A stretch of 64,000 nt of DNA from Bacteroidota bacterium (lineage in GTDB: Bacteria > Bacteroidota > Bacteroidia > Chitinophagales > Chitinophagaceae), in contig JABDFW010000003.1 of NCBI GenBank assembly GCA_013286305.1, forward strand, positions 30,287 to 94,286. The letters run 5' to 3'. The notes under the pieces are model-generated. The model was not told the DNA's origin. It saw nothing but the letters and a program-made list of their open reading frames with translations, and did not search any database. Positions 61,058 to 64,000 of this stretch are shown piece by piece; the first letter of the stretch is position 1, and the number at the start of each line of letters is the position of its first letter. A program made the translations under genes and the position numbers.

Positions 61058-61975
61058 ATGGTTGACATAACGCATAAAGTAAGCAGCCTTCGTAAAGCAA
61101 TAGCCACAGCGGTTTTAAAAGTGTCGAAACAGGAAACCATTGATGCGGTTAATAACAAAACGGTGCCCAAAGGGGATGTATTTGAGTTTTCACGCGCTGC
61201 GGGTTTGCTTGCTATTAAAAAAACAAGCGATGTAATTCCTGATTGCCATCCCTTGCCTGTTGAATATGCGGCGATAAAGCACAGTATTGATGGGCTGGCT
61301 ATTAATATATCTGTTGAAGTGCATACTATTTACCGCACCGGTGTTGAAGTGGAAGCAATGCACGGTGCCGCAATAACTGCATTGACCATATATGATATGC
61401 TTAAACCTATTGATAAAGGAATAGAAATATCAACCATAAAACTGGAAGGTAAGAAAGGCGGTAAATCTGATTTTGATAGCGGCGGCATGGATAACCTGCG
61501 TTGTGCTGTAGTGGTTTGTTCAGACAGCGTATCCGCTGGTGAAAAGCAGGATATTGCAGGTAAAGCAGTAATGTCAATATTAAAAAAACAACAATTAGAA
61601 ACTTCCTTTTACACTGTTATCCCGGATGAATTTACCGAAATACAAACTATAGCAAAGCAATTAAGTGATGATGGCTATAACCTGTTGGTATTTACAGGTG
61701 GCACAGGTTTGTCACCAAGAGATGTTACACCCGAAGCGGTAGAGCCAATGTTTGACCGGGAAATACCCGGCATTATGGAGGCAGCCCGAAACTATGGCCA
61801 GGAAAGAACACCTTATGCCATGCTTTCGCGCGGGGTAGCCGGTTTTATAAAAAATACTTTAGTGCTCACCCTGCCGGGGTCAACCCGCGGTGCAGAAGAA
61901 ACAATGAATGCTTTGTTCCCATACATCTTACATATTTTCCGTGTTGCGGAAGGCATGCGGCATACAAATGATTAA
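61058..61975 (+). CDS. moaCB: Bifunctional MoaC / MogA-MoaB molybdenum cofactor biosynthesis protein
   Basis: MoaC part VDITHKVSSLRKAIA, PDCHPLPVEYAAI, GVEVEAMHGAAITALTIYDMLK; MogA/MoaB part VVCSDSVSAGEKQDIAG, FTGGTGLSPRDVTPEAVEP. Confidence 0.95.
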   Translation: MVDITHKVSSLRKAIATAVLKVSKQETIDAVNNKTVPKGDVFEFSRAAGLLAIKKTSDVIPDCHPLPVEYAAIKHSIDGLAINISVEVHTIYRTGVEVEAMHGAAITALTIYDMLKPIDKGIEISTIKLEGKKGGKSDFDSGGMDNLRCAVVVCSDSVSAGEKQDIAGKAVMSILKKQQLETSFYTVIPDEFTEIQTIAKQLSDDGYNLLVFTGGTGLSPRDVTPEAVEPMFDREIPGIMEAARNYGQERTPYAMLSRGVAGFIKNTLVLTLPGSTRGAEETMNALFPYILHIFRVAEGMRHTND

Positions 61976-62121
61976 AATTCCGGGCTTACCTTTCTTTCAA
62001 AAATATTTTTATAATTAGCGGGCGATTTTGCAACTTCATCGTTAATGCAGTTTCGTTTGTCGAAATCATTTAGGCGTTTCGCAAACCGGTTATAGTTTAG
62101 AGCAACCTTAAATTTATAAAA

Positions 62122-63276
62122 ATGGAATTTGATAATGACCGTAGAATAACCCCCACCCGAAAAATTGAAATAGCCTGCTGGTTTTTTGTTGTATTATTAT
62201 ACCCTTCGGCAAATTGGCTTGCTGTTTTTTATAACAGCGGCATACTCATATTGCCGTCATTGATCCTTTTTAGCTTATTGGTTTTACCTGCTTATTGGTT
62301 TTATTCGGCGGTAGTGGTACCCGTGCTTCTTTTTAGGCAACGGTATATTTTCTTTGTTTTAATAAGCGCAGCAATTTATATAGTAGTATTAACTGTTTTA
62401 ACGGGCATTTATTCATTAATTGCGAGAGACGACCTGTCTCCAATGCAGCATGGCTATTTTTATCCTTCACCCACGGCAATAATCCGGGAAAGCTTGTGGG
62501 TACTGGTAAATATGACATTTGCTATAGGTATAGCTTTTTTGAAAAAAAGCCTGGATAATAAACTTATGATGGAAGATCTTAAAAGAGAAACCACCATACT
62601 GCGCCTGAAATATTTGCGTACACAGGTTAAACCGCATTTCCTGTTTAATACCCTAAATAGCGTTTATTCACTTAGCCTTCAGAAATCAGAAAAAACGCCG
62701 GAGGTAATTATAAAATTGGCCGATATAATGCGGTATTTAATTTATGCAAGCGATGAACAAAAGGTACCCCTTAGTAAGGAAATAGAATTTATTGAGAATT
62801 ATATTGAAATTGAAAAAGTACGGTTTAATGCAGACATAAGGTTTTCTGTTGAAGGCGATACGGACGGTGTAATGGTAGAGCCTTTTTTGTTTATTTCCTT
62901 CATTGAAAATGCTTTTAAACATGCGCTAAGCGATTCCTTTGCTCAGCCTTTCATTTATATAACCATAAAGGTGAAGGGAGATGAACTGGCTGTAACCGTT
63001 GTGAATAACACTGATATAGACCTGGAGACCCAGGCAAAAAGATTAAACGGGCGGCCAATTACCGGCAGCAAGGGTTTGTTGGAAATATTATATCCCGATT
63101 CTTATGCGCTTAATATTATTCAAACCGAAAAGCAGGACAGGAAGATAAGCGCTATTGGTATTAAAAATGCAAGGGAGCGGCTGGAAATTTTATACCCGGA
63201 TTCTCATACACTTGATGTAATTTTCAGTAATAATGTTTTTACCGTTGCATTATTAATAAAACTCGACCTGCAGTGA
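62122..63276 (+). CDS. LytS-type sensor histidine kinase with duplicated C-terminal segment
   Basis: LKYLRTQVKPHFLFNTLNSVYSLSLQKSEKTPEVIIKLADIMRYLIYA; LEILYPDS motif occurs twice. Confidence 0.9.
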   Translation: MEFDNDRRITPTRKIEIACWFFVVLLYPSANWLAVFYNSGILILPSLILFSLLVLPAYWFYSAVVVPVLLFRQRYIFFVLISAAIYIVVLTVLTGIYSLIARDDLSPMQHGYFYPSPTAIIRESLWVLVNMTFAIGIAFLKKSLDNKLMMEDLKRETTILRLKYLRTQVKPHFLFNTLNSVYSLSLQKSEKTPEVIIKLADIMRYLIYASDEQKVPLSKEIEFIENYIEIEKVRFNADIRFSVEGDTDGVMVEPFLFISFIENAFKHALSDSFAQPFIYITIKVKGDELAVTVVNNTDIDLETQAKRLNGRPITGSKGLLEILYPDSYALNIIQTEKQDRKISAIGIKNARERLEILYPDSHTLDVIFSNNVFTVALLIKLDLQ

Positions 63277-63980
63277 TAAAATGTATTATAGTTGAGGACG
63301 AAGTACTTGCACAGAATGTTATACAAGCCCACCTGGCAAAAATTGACACCTTTGAACTGGTAGCTATTTGTAATAATGCAATGGAAGCAGGGAATGTTTT
63401 AAATACCCGCGAGGTTGACCTGATCTTTCTTGATATTCAATTACCGGGAATGACGGGTTTAAATTTTCTGAGGGCATTGCCCGATCCGCCATTAGTTGTA
63501 CTGACGACTGCTTATGCGGAATATGCTTTGGAGAGCTATGAATTAAATGTAATAGATTATTTGCTGAAGCCTATATCGTTCGAGCGGTTTTACAAAACAG
63601 TGAATAAGATAATGGATGGCCGGTTGTTTGAGCAGGTTGTAAAAGACGAAGAAAATTTATTTAATGATCACATTTTTATAAAGTCGGGCGGCAAATTTTT
63701 TAAAGTGAATTTTTCTGAAATTATTTATATACAGAGTATGAAGGATTATCTTAAAATTCATACATCGCAATATAATCTTGTAACGCATCAAACCATGAAC
63801 GATATTGAAAAGGCTCTTCCTTCAAAGCAGTTTATGCGTGTCCACAAATCTTACATCATCGCCATTGCGCATATTAAAAGCATCTATGGAAATAGTATAG
63901 AAATTGATAAGGCAACCATACCGGTAGGCAATAATTACAAAATGAATGTGATGAGTTTAATAGGAAAAAAATCTCAATGA
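63273..63980 (+). CDS. LytTR response regulator
   Basis: CIIVEDEVLAQNVI, LIFLDIQLPGMTGLNFL, DYLLKPISFERFYK, VHKSYIIAI; 4-nt overlap with kinase gene. Confidence 0.93.
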   Translation: MIKCIIVEDEVLAQNVIQAHLAKIDTFELVAICNNAMEAGNVLNTREVDLIFLDIQLPGMTGLNFLRALPDPPLVVLTTAYAEYALESYELNVIDYLLKPISFERFYKTVNKIMDGRLFEQVVKDEENLFNDHIFIKSGGKFFKVNFSEIIYIQSMKDYLKIHTSQYNLVTHQTMNDIEKALPSKQFMRVHKSYIIAIAHIKSIYGNSIEIDKATIPVGNNYKMNVMSLIGKKSQ

Positions 63981-64000
63981 ATTGCTCCGCCCCTTAGAGT

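Overview
This 64 kb window is a Bacteroidota (Chitinophagaceae-like) chromosome segment. Most of it is densely coded housekeeping and metabolic genes: glyA, a nagA/nagB/GH20 amino-sugar cluster, a bamD-rpoZ-coaBC-DUF4835-DUF4296 run, lolA, xerD, manA, rnhA, rsgA, molybdo-enzymes with moaE/moaCB, and three LytS/LytTR two-component pairs. I see no prophage, CRISPR array or classical defence island. The most unusual locus is at about 57.14-58.14 kb on the minus strand. Reading 5'->3' on that strand it contains: a Bacteroidota-type promoter; seven tandem 76-bp units that share the 5' half of tRNA-Ala but carry a substituted anticodon arm; an intact tRNA-Ala(GGC); a terminator-like hairpin; a small GIY-YIG nuclease ORF whose stop codon lies inside a second tRNA-derived sequence; a 3' tRNA half with a similarly substituted anticodon arm; and a duplicated copy of the hairpin. 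Other notable signals are dispersed hairpin elements with covarying stems and fixed linkers (REP-like), several long intergenic inverted repeats, a tandem pair of modular T9SS-tail proteins with near-identical ends and divergent middles, and a LytS-type kinase with an internally duplicated C-terminal segment. All product calls come from reading the sequence and recognising motifs. No database search was run.
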